The position numbers were made by a program, and so were the translations under genes. From positions 146,444-210,443 of the forward strand of contig JXTC01000122.1 in NCBI GenBank assembly GCA_002914845.1: a stretch of 64,000 nt of DNA, written 5' to 3'. The DNA comes from Trema orientale (lineage: Eukaryota; Streptophyta; Magnoliopsida; Rosales; Cannabaceae). Below the pieces are notes generated by a model. That model searched no databases. It saw only the letters and a program-made list of their open reading frames with translations, and was not told the DNA's origin. Positions 36,665 to 48,559 of this stretch are shown here, in pieces (position 1 is the stretch's first letter; each line of letters opens with the position of its first letter).

Positions 36665-36936
36665 AGGAGAAGATTTTAGTTATAGAATAACTACTCTACT
36701 ATTAATTGTGAAAGTCACTCCTAAAATCTTTCCAATTTATAATAAGAGATTTAAAACTTGTTAAATTGAGAAATTGAAATCTATTTACCTAATTCCTTCC
36801 CTCCTAAAATTCTTCCAACCAAATAACTACCCTATATCAAATCTATCTATTAATCCTTCTATCCCTCCTCACCTTTCTTCCACTTCTCACTCATACTAAA
36901 CCCAAGCTTTTTCTCACTCCTACTAAACACACTCTT

Positions 36937-37437
36937 AAGATAAGCTTTTGTTTTGTCCGCAGTCTGTTTTTGCTACAAGTTTATTTCATAGATTCATTAG
37001 GAACAATTTATGTAAATATATATAAAATATGCTTTGGTAGTCTTCTGCTACGCACATCCATTTTCATATTAGCTAAGGGTTTTAATTTTCTTAAGGTGTG
37101 GAATATGTATATTTCTTTTTCTTTTCTATTTATTCTTTTCCTCAAATATATATAATTAATTTAGACCGGGATCATGTTCATTTTATTGTGAAATTTGTTG
37201 TTTCATTCACTTAAAAGTAGATAATTTAGCACAAATATAATCTAAATTTAACAAATTAATTCCTTTTAGGAGATAATTACTAAAAAATGTTGAGTTGTCT
37301 CTTTTTAATGAATGACACAGTAAAATGAGACAGTAGATCTAAGTTCGATAAATAATATAATACCCCTTCATTTATTCTAGTATTAATAGACCCATAGACT
37401 TCATATTTTTCTCACTTTACATAATAAGGGAACCCAC

Positions 37438-37533
<96 letters not shown>

Positions 37534-39175
37534 AACCTGCCAAGAAATTCCTTGGAGCATTGCATTGAATTATTACATAGAAATTGACAAAATAAAGGAA
37601 AAATAACAAGCTGAGAGAAAGGGAATAATTCCAGTCTAACACAATGGAGGCTTATAATTATAAGAAAGTGATATCACCCCAGTTGCGTCGTTGCTTATCC
37701 TCCACTGCCCTGTATTATTCAAGCATCAAACCAAACAAAGATATATCACCAATGAAAGAGTTTGATTATTAAGAAATCTTTTTTCTTTTTTTAAGAAAAA
37801 AAGGTGAGATACTGGGCAATGATGCATGCATGTGGATTTTTGCAAAGCATTCCCTTAAAGCATCATTGTGTGGCCAACAGCCCACTACTAGCAACCCTTA
37901 TTGCATGCACTAACACACGCACTTCCCTTGAACATTAGATTAATTATGCAATGTTATGTCATATTTGCATTTTATTCTATTGCTAGCTAGCCAAATATAT
38001 AGTACTTTCAAATTAATACGTTGCATAATGCAAATTAGTTGTCCAATAATTCTAGTAATTTTTTATTATTATATTGTTATTGTGTGCGTATTTTATTTGG
38101 CTTTTTTAGGATCTTGTTGAATTTGTCCATAATGATCAGACAGACTGGGATATTTAATTTAATAGCATGGTAAAAAAATTATTAATACTGCAAAAAGAAA
38201 TAGCTAAGTTTTATACAATATAATGTAGGTATAAGAAAGAAAGTCACTTTTTGGAGATGAATAGTAGTACTTTTAGCCTCATGAAGAGAAAGAAAAAATA
38301 CACACACATGACACAATTATAGATGCATGAATCACTTTCTAAAGAATCTGTTGTTTCAGTGATTCAGCTCAACACTGTAGTTTTAGAGAGACAACACTAG
38401 AAATAACAAGGCTCAACTTTCAGCAGGAGAAATAAAAGGAATATTATTATTCACAGAACTGTTATTCTAGCTTGATCTAATATGTATATATATTTGCTGA
38501 TAGAGACGTAGTAGAGGTGGAAAGAGTATAATTGGATGCAGAAAGCCCATTGTCCCATCCTGGGGACACACTCCCTTTGAGAATTTGATAAGTGTTGTCC
38601 TATAAATTGAAGGTATATATATATATATATACTTATATCTAAAATTTACTGGACTAAGAAAATTTCCTTTCTATCAATATCCATGACTTGGACACATCTA
38701 TATACTTAGTACAAAAATACACGTACCCTCCATTGAATCAAGAACTAGGAAGTGAAGTTTGTGGAAAATGGGTTAAATTAGATAAATTAAAATAGAAAGA
38801 CATTTTCTTTGGACCCACTTAAAGATCTCCTTGATCAACATATATCGAAAATATCAAATCAATTTAATATTACCGTTGGATAAAAACAACCGTCCAAAAT
38901 TCTTATTTTAATTTGGTGGAATATCAGTATTCAGTAATGAATTTGGTTTGATGTTCTTGCACTAGGAAGAAGACGTTATTAATTTAATGCGCCATGAGAT
39001 CAACATGTTGATTTCTATAGCTAGCTGATGACTAATATATAAGCCTTAATGAATTCACGTTGGTCTAAATTGGCGGACTCATCCGCATTATGTAATTTTA
39101 GTTTGTTTTTATTTTTGTTCCCATGATCATCTGGAGACTGGAGGAAGAATCCACGTACCTGCCTAATGACTAAAT

Positions 39176-39215
<40 letters not shown>

Positions 39216-40520
39216 CTCCTAGGCCTAGCTAAATATACTTTTCATGTCAAAATTAATATCCTACTTTAAGTTTGAACTCTTTTGTATATGGGGAGCTAAA
39301 TCCTTGTCTGGTTCTTATTCCATTTGAATCTAGCCTTATGTTCTAACTTCTAAGGGTGAAGATTGAGCTACGTATCGAGTTATGTCTAATTAGTTAATTT
39401 AGTAAATTACCCGTTCCTTTTTTTTTTTTAGTAAGGTAGATAGAAATACATATATATATATATACACACACACATGCACAATAGTACTAAATGTGACTTG
39501 CTGCTAATGCATGCTATGATGATCACTGTGGTTCTATGAACCGACATTCATGATCATTTTGGTAAGCAGTGAAAGGTTTCTACTTATTTTATGTATACGT
39601 AATGAATAAGATGATGGATTCAAATAGGGATTAAATTGCATGTAGTTGGAGTTAAATCATCTTCTATTCCAATTAACAAAGATCAGGATTATAGTTCCAC
39701 CACTTGGAGACATGCATTCAATTATTAAACAAATTAACCTTTTTCAGTGGAATATCTTAGCTGATGAAATCTTATTATTAGGACCCGGCAGTACTGATCT
39801 TTGCAGGAAGTTGATTCGACTAGCTAGTGATTTTCTTGAAGATCTATCATCGGTAGTTNACACCATTCTGACTTTGATCAGGTAAATCTTATTTCCTTCT
39901 TCACAAAAAAGTAGCATCCACTTGATTAAATCAATTATCTGTATACCACAACTGATCATCTAACGTTTCTACTTAGTTGGTTGGAGTTTAACTCCAAAAA
40001 CTTTTGACAGAGTTGCAACTAAAAATGACTTTATTATCTTTATACGTGGCTATCTTTGATATGTCAGTAAAAGAGGAATATATAATATAGATGTACTTGG
40101 TAACTGAGGAACCTATGTTTTTTCACATCAGTGGCGAAGAAGGATCATCAGTGATAATTAAATAAATAAAACCTAATCAATCGATTAAAGTTATAGTTTA
40201 ATTAATGTTCCATAGTTGATAATAGAAAGCATACACGTGAAGTTTATAATTTCAAGCGTACTACTCTCATTGGTAGGAAGCTCTTGTGAGAAGCACTTCC
40301 CTAACAAAAGCTACACAAACAATATAAATAGACATAGTAGATAGTATATCTCACCAATATATATATATATATATATATATTTGTGGCCATACTGTTGATG
40401 GACCACAGCTTGGCGCTTGCAATATTAAAGGATAATCATTGTAGAGAGAGTAATATATGCGTGACTTAAAGTTCATTGGATTATATACATATATATAACA
40501 TTAAAACTATGCACATATAT
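36937..40520. other. Non-coding stretch with homopolymer and microsatellites
   Basis: No supportable gene. Contents: a 93-base poly-A tract (37439-37531), TA runs near 38613-38630 and 39181-39206, an AC run near 39464, and TA at 40361-40380. An ORF at 39646-39885 spans an N and resembles nothing I know. Confidence 0.5.
37439..37531. repeat. Pure poly-A tract, 93 bases
   Basis: An uninterrupted A run is flanked on the left by GGAACCCACC (37429-37438) and on the right by GGAACCTGCC (37532-37541), an imperfect direct repeat. Either a microsatellite expansion or the tail of an extremely truncated retroposed copy is possible. Confidence 0.7.
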
Positions 40521-40524
40521 ACTT

Positions 40525-40700
40525 ATTGGTTGCCAATCCGGTAGGATTTTTTTTTTTTTTTATCTATGTGTAGGTATTTATTTTTTTTACCTATGCATAG
40601 GTATCAATTGGGCCAATGAAAAAAATTTTTGTATATTTTTTTATATTAAAAAATAAGAGAGAGAAAAAGCATTAATGATGCATATATATATATATATAAT
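40525..40700. mobile_element. Partial copy of an AGGTATT-type MITE
   Basis: GGTTGCCAATCCGGTAGGAT, then two ACCTATG..TAGGTAT pairs, match the terminal design of the MITEs at 44715-44985 and 51252-51515. An AGAGAGAAAAAGCATTAATG stretch matches their interior. One end appears lost or rearranged. Confidence 0.45.
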
Positions 40701-42189
40701 CAGTCGATGATTGGAGATGTATTTAATTAGGGGTGCATTTATGTTGCGCATATATATAGCAGTAGTGTGCAGAAGACAGGTAATGACCAGTGGAGTTGTG
40801 TAGTGGGGAAATAACTAATTAATATTTAGAAAGGGAATTCCAAATTAAAGATGCTGTCACGGCCTGAAACTAAATATATACGAAGGGAGAGGAAAAAAAA
40901 ATTAGGGCCAAAAATTAGTACTGTGGAATATGGGAAGTGCAACTGTGTAAATGTTCCTTAAAAGTGGCCATTTTCCTGATAAAAGACAATAAAGCTTTTT
41001 TACCATATTGGATATTTCAATGTGTCAATATTATTAGTACTATCCTCTGGGCAGTCTGGTTGAAGGTGATCAGTCGCTGAAGGTTAAAGTTCTTATATAT
41101 AACCTGCTAATTTGCCTTGGAATTGGTGAAAGACGACGCTCACTAATTACGGATAACAGTGTTTAATATATTATATGCACAGATATATATATATATATAT
41201 GTCTGCTAATAAGTAAGTCGAGACTCGATCGAGTAGGCTATTGTTTACTTCTCTTTCTCGTACATTTTCTTTTTGATATCTAGGCTTTCTTTTCTATTAA
41301 TGGCTAACGAGTAACTCCACTATTATATGATCAAACAAACAAAACGGATTATATAATATCACTTGTATCATGATCTAATTAACTAGACTAATTAACTTTG
41401 TCATTGATTGATAGATATATAAACGAGCTCCACATTTAATTCCATGCATGTAAATGTCAAGGGATAGATAGACCCTAATGTGATCTAGTACTATATATAC
41501 TTAACAAATTGACATTAGAATCAATATTTGTATCCTTGATCTCCACTAACCTGCTATAAAGTCCTCAAGCAATGATCTCATAAAAGTATACTGTACACTA
41601 GCAGATTTAAAAACAAACCGAAAAAAAAAAAAAAAAAAAAACAAGAAAGAAAGAAGAATTGCAAATATAAGCACCAGTTATGTCTACATTATAGTTAGAC
41701 CCCTCGGATCTTTTTTGTGTCGGTTATGGTTGTGAAAAGACCAAAATATCACCAATGAAATCTTCATGATTGAAAGGCGCTGCTCAGCCAGAAACAAAAG
41801 AATGTGACATGACATTTGAGGATCAAGGATATATGCCTCCAAAATAATCTCCAATACTCGCCTCAACGAAAAGGATTGAATTGTCTTTTCAAGTTATATA
41901 TATATAAATGGAGGACTTCTCAATGGTTACAATTTTTTTGTGACCATGAATGGATACTAAAAAAAGTAGTGATAGCATTAAATTTTTTTGATGGTAATAA
42001 ATAGCATTAAATTTTTTTGGCCAACTACCAAACTAATCACTATTGTAGGATATTAGATCTAACGGCTTAAACCATTGTAACTATTCATGGGTAAATATTG
42101 TCGTAACCATTTAAACCAAACCCAAATATAAATATATATATATATCTGAATGGAGATTTTTATTTTTTCTCCATGGATGGTATTTTAAC
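40701..42189. other. Non-coding spacer
   Basis: AT-rich with TA microsatellites (41181-41200, 41898-41908) and a short A run (41621-41641). No gene is supported. Confidence 0.4.
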
Positions 42190-43350
42190 CAAGTTAAAAA
42201 TGATTTACAATAATAAGTCAATTTTACCTACAACCATTCTATTCTAAGTCTTTTAGAGAATTCACTTTCTATTAAGATAAGGATATTGGAATGACTTTTT
42301 AAGGATAATAATTTATAATGGTTTTTTTAAGAAAAAAATTTTGATAAAAAATATAAGTATTTTAGTATTTAATAGTTATGTATATAAGGTTATTTTTTTT
42401 ATTTTTATAATATATATATATATAACTTTAGTTTTAAAACTATAAAAAAAGAAAGAATTGCTTTTTTAAGGAAAACATTTTGATAAAATAATATTAGTAT
42501 TTAATAGATTTATAGATAAAGTTTTGAAATTATAAAATAGAAATACTCTTTGATATGTTTGAATATATACTATTACGATTATAAAAAATATCAAAGTTTC
42601 ATTTATGACTCCTTATTAAAGCAAACTCTTTAATACATGCATCTATTCATGCATATGATTCCATGAGAAAAAATAACAACAGTAATAATAGTTCCAAAGG
42701 CCAAGAAATGTTATCTACATAAGATATTAATGAGACTATATCATAAAACTATCTACGTATTATTTTATTTTATTTATTTATTTATTTTATTATTGTTATT
42801 ATTTTTATTTTGAAAAAAAGTGTTATCCTATGTTAAAATAAGTCTACAACTAAAATAAAAAAATATTAAATTAAATAAATATGTAACACGTGAAATAAAA
42901 AAAGAGAGAGAGAGAGAGTATTTTTCGAGTAGATAAGTTATACGACCTCAAAGGTTATACTAGTTAACCTAGGAAAAAAAATGTATAAGAAGAAAATTAA
43001 AAGAAGAAAGAAAAATATACTTGTATATAATTGACAATAACAATGATGAGAGATAAGGAATAAAAGAGAATGAGAATAAAAATACATGAATCAATAATAC
43101 AATCAGAATGAAAACAAAATGAAAAAAAAAAAAAAAACCTATCCAAAAAAAAAAATGAAAGAAAAAAAAAAAAACTATTCAGTTCATAGGTTATAAATAA
43201 GTTACCAATTTCTAAAATCATAAATAACTTTCTATATTTATATACCTATTAATTAGATTTTTCTTTTTTATAAAATTACTAATATTATTATAGCAATCAG
43301 ATCAAAATCGAATAACCCAAATTAGATCACCCATCTGTGTAGCAAAACAA
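42190..43350. repeat. Segmental duplication, unit 1
   Basis: Blocks at about 42200-42670 (TTTTGATAAAA, then ATTATAAAAAATATCAAA, then GACTCCTTATTAAAGCAAAC) and at 43180-43345 (ATCAGATCAAAATCGAATA) recur in the same order and orientation at 43715-44055 and 44530-44690. Non-coding. Confidence 0.65.
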
Positions 43351-43709
43351 AAATCTCTATTAAAAATAATACACTAATTAAATTTGAAAATATAAAAAAT
43401 GCTTATTACATCCCCTAATTATTCCAAAACTTTCCTGACAATTAAATTAAAAGAATTTCTATTCTCACCCACATTATGCCCTTTAGCCTTCACCTACTAA
43501 ATCGTTTCCAGATTCATCTTCCTCTTCTAATTATCATATGTATACATTAATTATCATGCTTATGAACAAATAAACAAAATAAATAATCATGGTTTGTAAT
43601 TAAGGTTTTTCTTTTCTTCTTTCATATATGTTATCGTGGCCTAATGAATGAAATTAGTACCAAATGATTATTAAGAAAAAAGAAATGAGCCACAGTAGTA
43701 TTCAATTGT

Positions 43710-44695
43710 AAGTTTTAACACCTGCAATAACAAGTCATTTTTACTTACAACCATGTCATTTTAATACTTTTAGGGAATCTCATTTCCATTGAAGTAGAAA
43801 TAAGTTTTTAGAATGACATTTTAAGAAAAACAATTTGGAATAGTGTTTTTAAGGAAAAAATTTTGATAAAAACTATTTGTATTTATTAGTTTTATATATA
43901 TGGTTAGTTTTAAAATTATAAAAATAAATATTCTTTAATATGTTTAGATATATACGACTAAGATTATAAAAAATATCAAAATTTAATATATGACTCCTTA
44001 TCAAAACAAACTTTTTAATACTTGCATCCATTCATGCATATGACTCCACGAGAAAAATAAATAAATATCAATAATATGTTGTTTCAGCGTTTCTTATTTT
44101 TTGACACANAACTAGTATTAGCATTTATAAAATGATTATTCGTACGGATATAGATGAATCACGCCTTTTTATTTGGAAAAAAAAAAAACTTTTTAGAAGC
44201 AAGTGAAATCAAAAAGAAAAAAAAAAAGGGTATTAAGCTAAATAGATAAATTTTTCTTCAGAAAAAAAAGTAATACGAAAATGAAAAAGGAAAAAACTAA
44301 ATAGGCAATACGTTAATACGTTTTCTTCCCAAAAAAAAATAAAAAAGTAATTCATGTGAAATAAAAAAAAAAAGCATTAAGCTAAATAGATATTATGTGT
44401 TCTTAAGAAAAAATATTAACATGGAAAGAAAGAAAAAAGAGAGACAATTTAAATACTTGACCTAGGAAAAAGAAATAGCCTCAATTATGGAACATGGAAC
44501 GAAAATGAAAAAAAAATAAAAGAAAAACAGTTTATAAATTACTCATTTTTTAAGTCATAACTAGTTGTCTAAATTTATACAAATATTAATTAGATTAAAT
44601 TTTGTTGTAAAATTATTAATATTATTATGACCATCAGATCAAAATCCAGTAGCCCAAATTATAATAATTATTCATAGAGTAAAAGTAAAATATCT
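43710..44695. repeat. Segmental duplication, unit 2
   Basis: Diverged, slightly shorter copy of 42190-43350 in direct orientation. It includes the ATTCATGCATATGACTCC block (about 44033) and the ATCAGATCAAAATCCAGTA block (about 44635). An N lies at 44109. Confidence 0.65.
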
Positions 44696-44714
44696 ATTAA
44701 ATATCACATTATAT

Positions 44715-44985
44715 TTTATATATATATAGCACCAATACAATAAGTATTTTTTTTTTAGCTTTTCATAGGTATTGTTTTGTTTAATTAAAATTCATCACGC
44801 ACGTCTTTTTATATTAAAAAGTGGAGAAGAAAAAGCATTAAATAATTAGTATTTATTTTTATTTTTTTTTCTAACTACTCAAATTATGATAGCCGTTAGA
44901 TAATGATCCAATGATTAAAAAAAATACTTATAAATAGGTGAAAAAAGAAACTTATTAGATTGGAAATCATATATATATAGGTCAT
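44715..44985 (-). mobile_element. AGGTATT-type MITE, inverted copy
   Basis: Its reverse complement matches 51252-51515 over most of its length: the CCAATCTAATA end, the CATTGGATCATTATCTAACG block, the TATCATAATTTGAGTAGTTAG block and the AATTTTAATTAAACAAAA block. No coding capacity. Confidence 0.65.
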
Positions 44986-45312
44986 TACTTTTAACATGTC
45001 GTAAGTAAGCGTGATTTTATAGTTACGAACAAAATTTAAGAGGCTATATGTTGCTGGCTTATATATTTAGCATAATTATGGGGCTTCCTCCGCGCCAAAT
45101 AGGGATTTTGTACACTTTTGTTTTGTTGTGATTTTTCACAAGAAGTAATGCTAGAAGGTATGTGTGCTGTTTAACAATAATTATTAATAGTTTCCCTTAA
45201 AAAAACACCAGATGTCAATAGAGATTCTGGGCCCACGTGTGAATCTAGAGTGTAGGATCAACCTGTATTAACATTGCATATATGTGAACTTCTCAAACAT
45301 TGTCTATTTTTT

Positions 45313-45700
45313 TGGGAGAAATTTATGCCTAGTACCCATTTTTTAAAATTTTTCTTATAAATACTCTTTTTTAATTTTTCTTTAAAAAATATCCGTTTTT
45401 ATGGTCCACATTTCATATGCAAAATATGAGTGGTCCATATTTATAATATAAATTTTATCCATAAGGTACACATTTCATGTGTAAAATATGAACGGTATAC
45501 ATTTTAAAATATATGCTAATTTTTAATGTAATTTTTATTCATGAAATGTAGACTACGGTATACATTTAATACATGAAATATATACCGTGGTATACATTTC
45601 ACGTGTAAAACAGTGGTGGTCTACATTTCTCCAAAAAAAGTATAAAAACGGGTATTTATGAAAATATGGTTTTAAAACAGATATTTATAAACTTTTCCTA
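45313..45700. mobile_element. Foldback MITE rich in TACATTTCA phrases
   Basis: The first roughly 60 bases and the inverse of the last roughly 60 bases are similar (TTATAAATACTC against TTATAAATATCT; ATATCCGTTTTTAT against ATACCCGTTTTTAT). The middle holds repeated ACATTTCATGTGTAAAATATG segments in both orientations. Class and target duplication undetermined. Confidence 0.45.
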
Positions 45701-45774
45701 TTTTTTGTACTAAATATGTCAAATGGGTTGGGCCGCACGAGATAACTTTAGACCATACCAAGCACAGCATAAGG

Positions 45775-46048
45775 TATTAGACCTTGAGAGATAAAACTCG
45801 TATTATTGCCAAAAGTTTCACTCAAAAGGAAGGCATGGATTACAAAGAGATTTTTTTGTCAGTTTCGATGAAAGATTCATTATGATCTTGAGCTACACCA
45901 AATGGATGTAAAGATGATGTTTCCCAATAGTGATATTAAAGAAATAATATATATAGAGCAATCAGAGAATTTTGAGTCGAAAGACTCGAAGCACCTTGTA
46001 TGCAAGCTTAAAAAGTCCATTTATTGTCTAAAGTATGCTCGTGTTGGC
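45775..46048 (+). pseudogene. Copia reverse transcriptase fragment
   Basis: An isolated RT piece: R-I-I-A-K-S-F-T-Q-K-E-G-M-D-Y-K, then, after a frame change, L-E-L-H-Q-M-D-V-K, K-E-I-I-Y-I-E-Q and C-K-L-K-K-S-I-Y. It stops abruptly at 46048, where a hAT-like end begins. No LTRs are nearby. Confidence 0.75.
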
Positions 46049-46560
46049 CAGAGTTTCAAAATTCTAGGCCCGACATGGCCCACAAGCACAAGTACATCTC
46101 GTGTCGTACTCGTGCTTGTGCTATGCCTTTGTGGTGTCGAACGTAATATGCCAAATATGCTACGTGTCTTTGTACCCATCTTCGATCGACCTATTAAATT
46201 GTTGAGATAGTAAATATTTATGAATTTTTTAAAAATATTTAATTAAATAATTATATTTTGAAAAGAAAATATGTAATATACCCATGGTATTTGAAAAGAA
46301 AATATTCAATTAAAAATCACTAATACAAAATTATTTTCAAAAGAAAGAATAAGGAAAGTGAAAAGACATACAAAATTTGCATATATAAATAATATAACAA
46401 ATAAAAATAAATATTTTTTGAAGTATTCAAAGTCGTGTTTGTCGTGCTTTTTGGGTCATGTCGTGCTCATACCGTGCTCGTGCTAGCCCACATATAACTC
46501 CTACAGGCGGAGTCCATATTCACCATGATTCTGGCTCGTGGCAGCCTTCCAAGGCCCATA
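46049..46560. mobile_element. hAT-like element end with subterminal GTGCTCGTGC repeats
   Basis: Begins CAGAGTTTCAAAATTCTAGG and carries GGCCCGACATGGCCC, then repeated CTCGTG / GTCGTGCT words on both sides (46095-46140 and 46432-46490). This is the usual look of plant hAT termini with subterminal repeats. The right terminal repeat is not found and no transposase is present. Confidence 0.45.
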
Positions 46561-46593
46561 CAGGTATGGACTAGGTCGGCTCTGAATACCAAA

Positions 46594-46715
46594 TATAACA
46601 CCACCGGGCCTCACCCAAAAGTACTAGCTTGAAGGTACTTTTGGACTCACGGACTTCTACTTAAATACCCATGATCTTCCTAGAGCATACCCGATATGGG
46701 ACTTGGGGCATTACA
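46594..46715 (-). repeat. TRIM-like LTR with primer-binding site
   Basis: On the minus strand a 122-base unit runs from TGTAATGCCCCAAGTCC to GGTGTTATA. It is followed by TTTGGTATTCAGAGCC (complement of about 46578-46593), a tRNA-Met-type primer-binding site with one extra base. Such short LTRs are characteristic of TRIM-class elements. The partner LTR was not found. Confidence 0.6.
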
Positions 46716-46720
46716 CAACT

Positions 46721-48556
46721 CTACATAACCTTGAGTCTTTCCCTGATCTTGTTGATCTTCTCAGTAGTCTCTTGTATCAATTCTGGTCTTAGAGTAACAC
46801 GCTCCTTTACATCAGCTAAATACAAGGGTGACCTATATGGTCTCCCATATAGTACCTCATATAGAGCCATGCTAAGACTGGTTTGGTAGCTGTTATTAGA
46901 AGTAAATTCTACTAATGACAGTTGATCATCCCAGCTTCCACTAAAATCTAGTATATAAGAACGAAGCATGTCCTCAAGAATCTGAATAGTCCTATCAGAT
47001 TGACTATCTGTCTGCAGGTGATGAGCTGTACTGAGATTCAGTTCTGTTCCCAAAGCTCTCTACAAACCTCTTCATAACTTAGATGTAAATCTTAGTTCCC
47101 AGTTATAAATTATGTCTGATGGCACTCTATGCAAATGAACAATATTATCCACATAGAGACGACTAAGTTAGCTGAGTGAAAAATAAGACCTAATTAGTAT
47201 AAAGTGAGCGATCTTCATCATCCGATCAACTATCACCCAAACTGCATCATGCTTCCACTGAGTTTGTTGGCAAACCCATTATGAAGTCCATAGTGATCTT
47301 ATTCTATTTCCACTCTAGTATAGGTAAAGGCTGAAGTAGTCCAGCTGGTCTCTAGTGTTCTGCCTTGACTTATTGATAAATCATGCACTTAGCCACAAAA
47401 GTAGCTACATCTTGTTTCATACCTTCCACTAGTATTGTCTTTTCAGATCTTGGTATATCTTTGTACTACCATGATATACTGTAAATTTGAACTTATGAGC
47501 CTCAGTAAAAATGGTCTCTTTAAGGTAAGGATCAATGGCTACGACTAGCTTCTCTTTAAAAAGCGTAAATCCTTCTCTATTCGTACTCTAACCATCCAAT
47601 CGTTATCCATTCTGAAGTTGATTCTAGCTCATTCTCAACTTTTGGTCTTGCCACTGACTTTAATGTATTTTTTGGAGAAGTGATGGTGTGGCTACAATGT
47701 TGCTAAGATAAACAGCTTTCCTCACTCTCGAAGTACTGCAAATTATACCAATTGGCACTAAATTCTTCTAATCTTAAAAAATAAGTACAATAAGTGTACC
47801 ATGAGGTTTTCTACTCAAAGCATCAGATGCAACATTGGCTTTACCAGGATGATATCATAGGTCAAAGTTATAATCTTCCATGTACTCAACCTATCTACAC
47901 TACCTCAAATTCAAATCTCATTGACTGAAGAGATACTTTAAGCTCTTGTGATCAGAGAATATGTCAAATTTAACACCATACAAGTAACATCTCCAAATGT
48001 TGAGTGCAAATATCACCGTTGTAAGTTCCAAGCCATGGGTAGGATAATTCTTCTCATGTGGCTTTAACTGTCGAGAAGCATAAGCTACAACTCGTCTATT
48101 TTGCATCAGGACACATCCTAATCCTGAACTAGAAGTATCAGTGTATACAATATAAGGTTCATTATTGTTAGGAATAATAAAAATAGGTACAGTAGTCAAT
48201 CTCTTCTTCAATTCCATGAAAGCTGCTTTACAATCATCATCCCAAATGAACTTGACATCTTTTCTAGTTAACCTCGTTAAAGGTAAAGCTATCCTCGAGA
48301 AATTCTCCACAAAACGACAATAATAGCTTGCTAAACTAGGGAAACTTCTTATCTCAGTTACATTCTTTGATTTTTTCCACTTTAGAACAGATTCTATCTT
48401 GGAAAGGTCAACTAAAATTCCTTCTTGAGATATTATATGCCCCAAAAATTTTACTTCTATCATCCAGAAGTCATATTTAGATCTTTTGGTATAAAGTTAA
48501 TGATTTCTCAAAGTTTGAAGTATAATCCTCAAGTATTCAATATATTTAATAAGTCG
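46721..48556 (-). pseudogene. Ty3/Gypsy pol remnant: RT end, RNase H, integrase
   Basis: The minus strand from 48556 reads the C-terminal RT (L-R-I-I-L-Q-T-L-R, then [12 protein letters not shown]). An intact RNase H block follows at 47918-48463 ([17 protein letters not shown]). Next come a D-A-L-S-R-K remnant, integrase pieces (T-M-D-F-I-M-G-L-P near 47290) and a C-terminal part at 46721-47053 (H-L-Q-T-D-S-Q-S-D-R-T). Stops and frameshifts are many. Gag, protease and the RT N-terminus with its catalytic box are missing. Confidence 0.85.
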
Positions 48557-48559
48557 ATA

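Larger units (their letters stand above)
34662..36936. mobile_element. hAT-like MITE split by a nested LTR element
   Basis: The left segment (34662-34841) starts near CAGGCTATGTTTGATAGG. The right segment (36665-36936) ends with sequence inverting to AGTGTGTTTAGTAGG. The two inverted ends belong together only if the LTR element at 34842-36664 is removed. Both arms are purine- or pyrimidine-rich in a mirrored way. Exact ends and target duplication are not fixed. Confidence 0.5.

Noticed and set aside
37412..37642. 76-codon ORF with a long phenylalanine run
   Set aside because: It is a translation of the 93-base poly-A tract.
39646..39885. 79-codon ORF
   Set aside because: Contains an N, has no recognisable domain, and is not flanked by gene-like signals.
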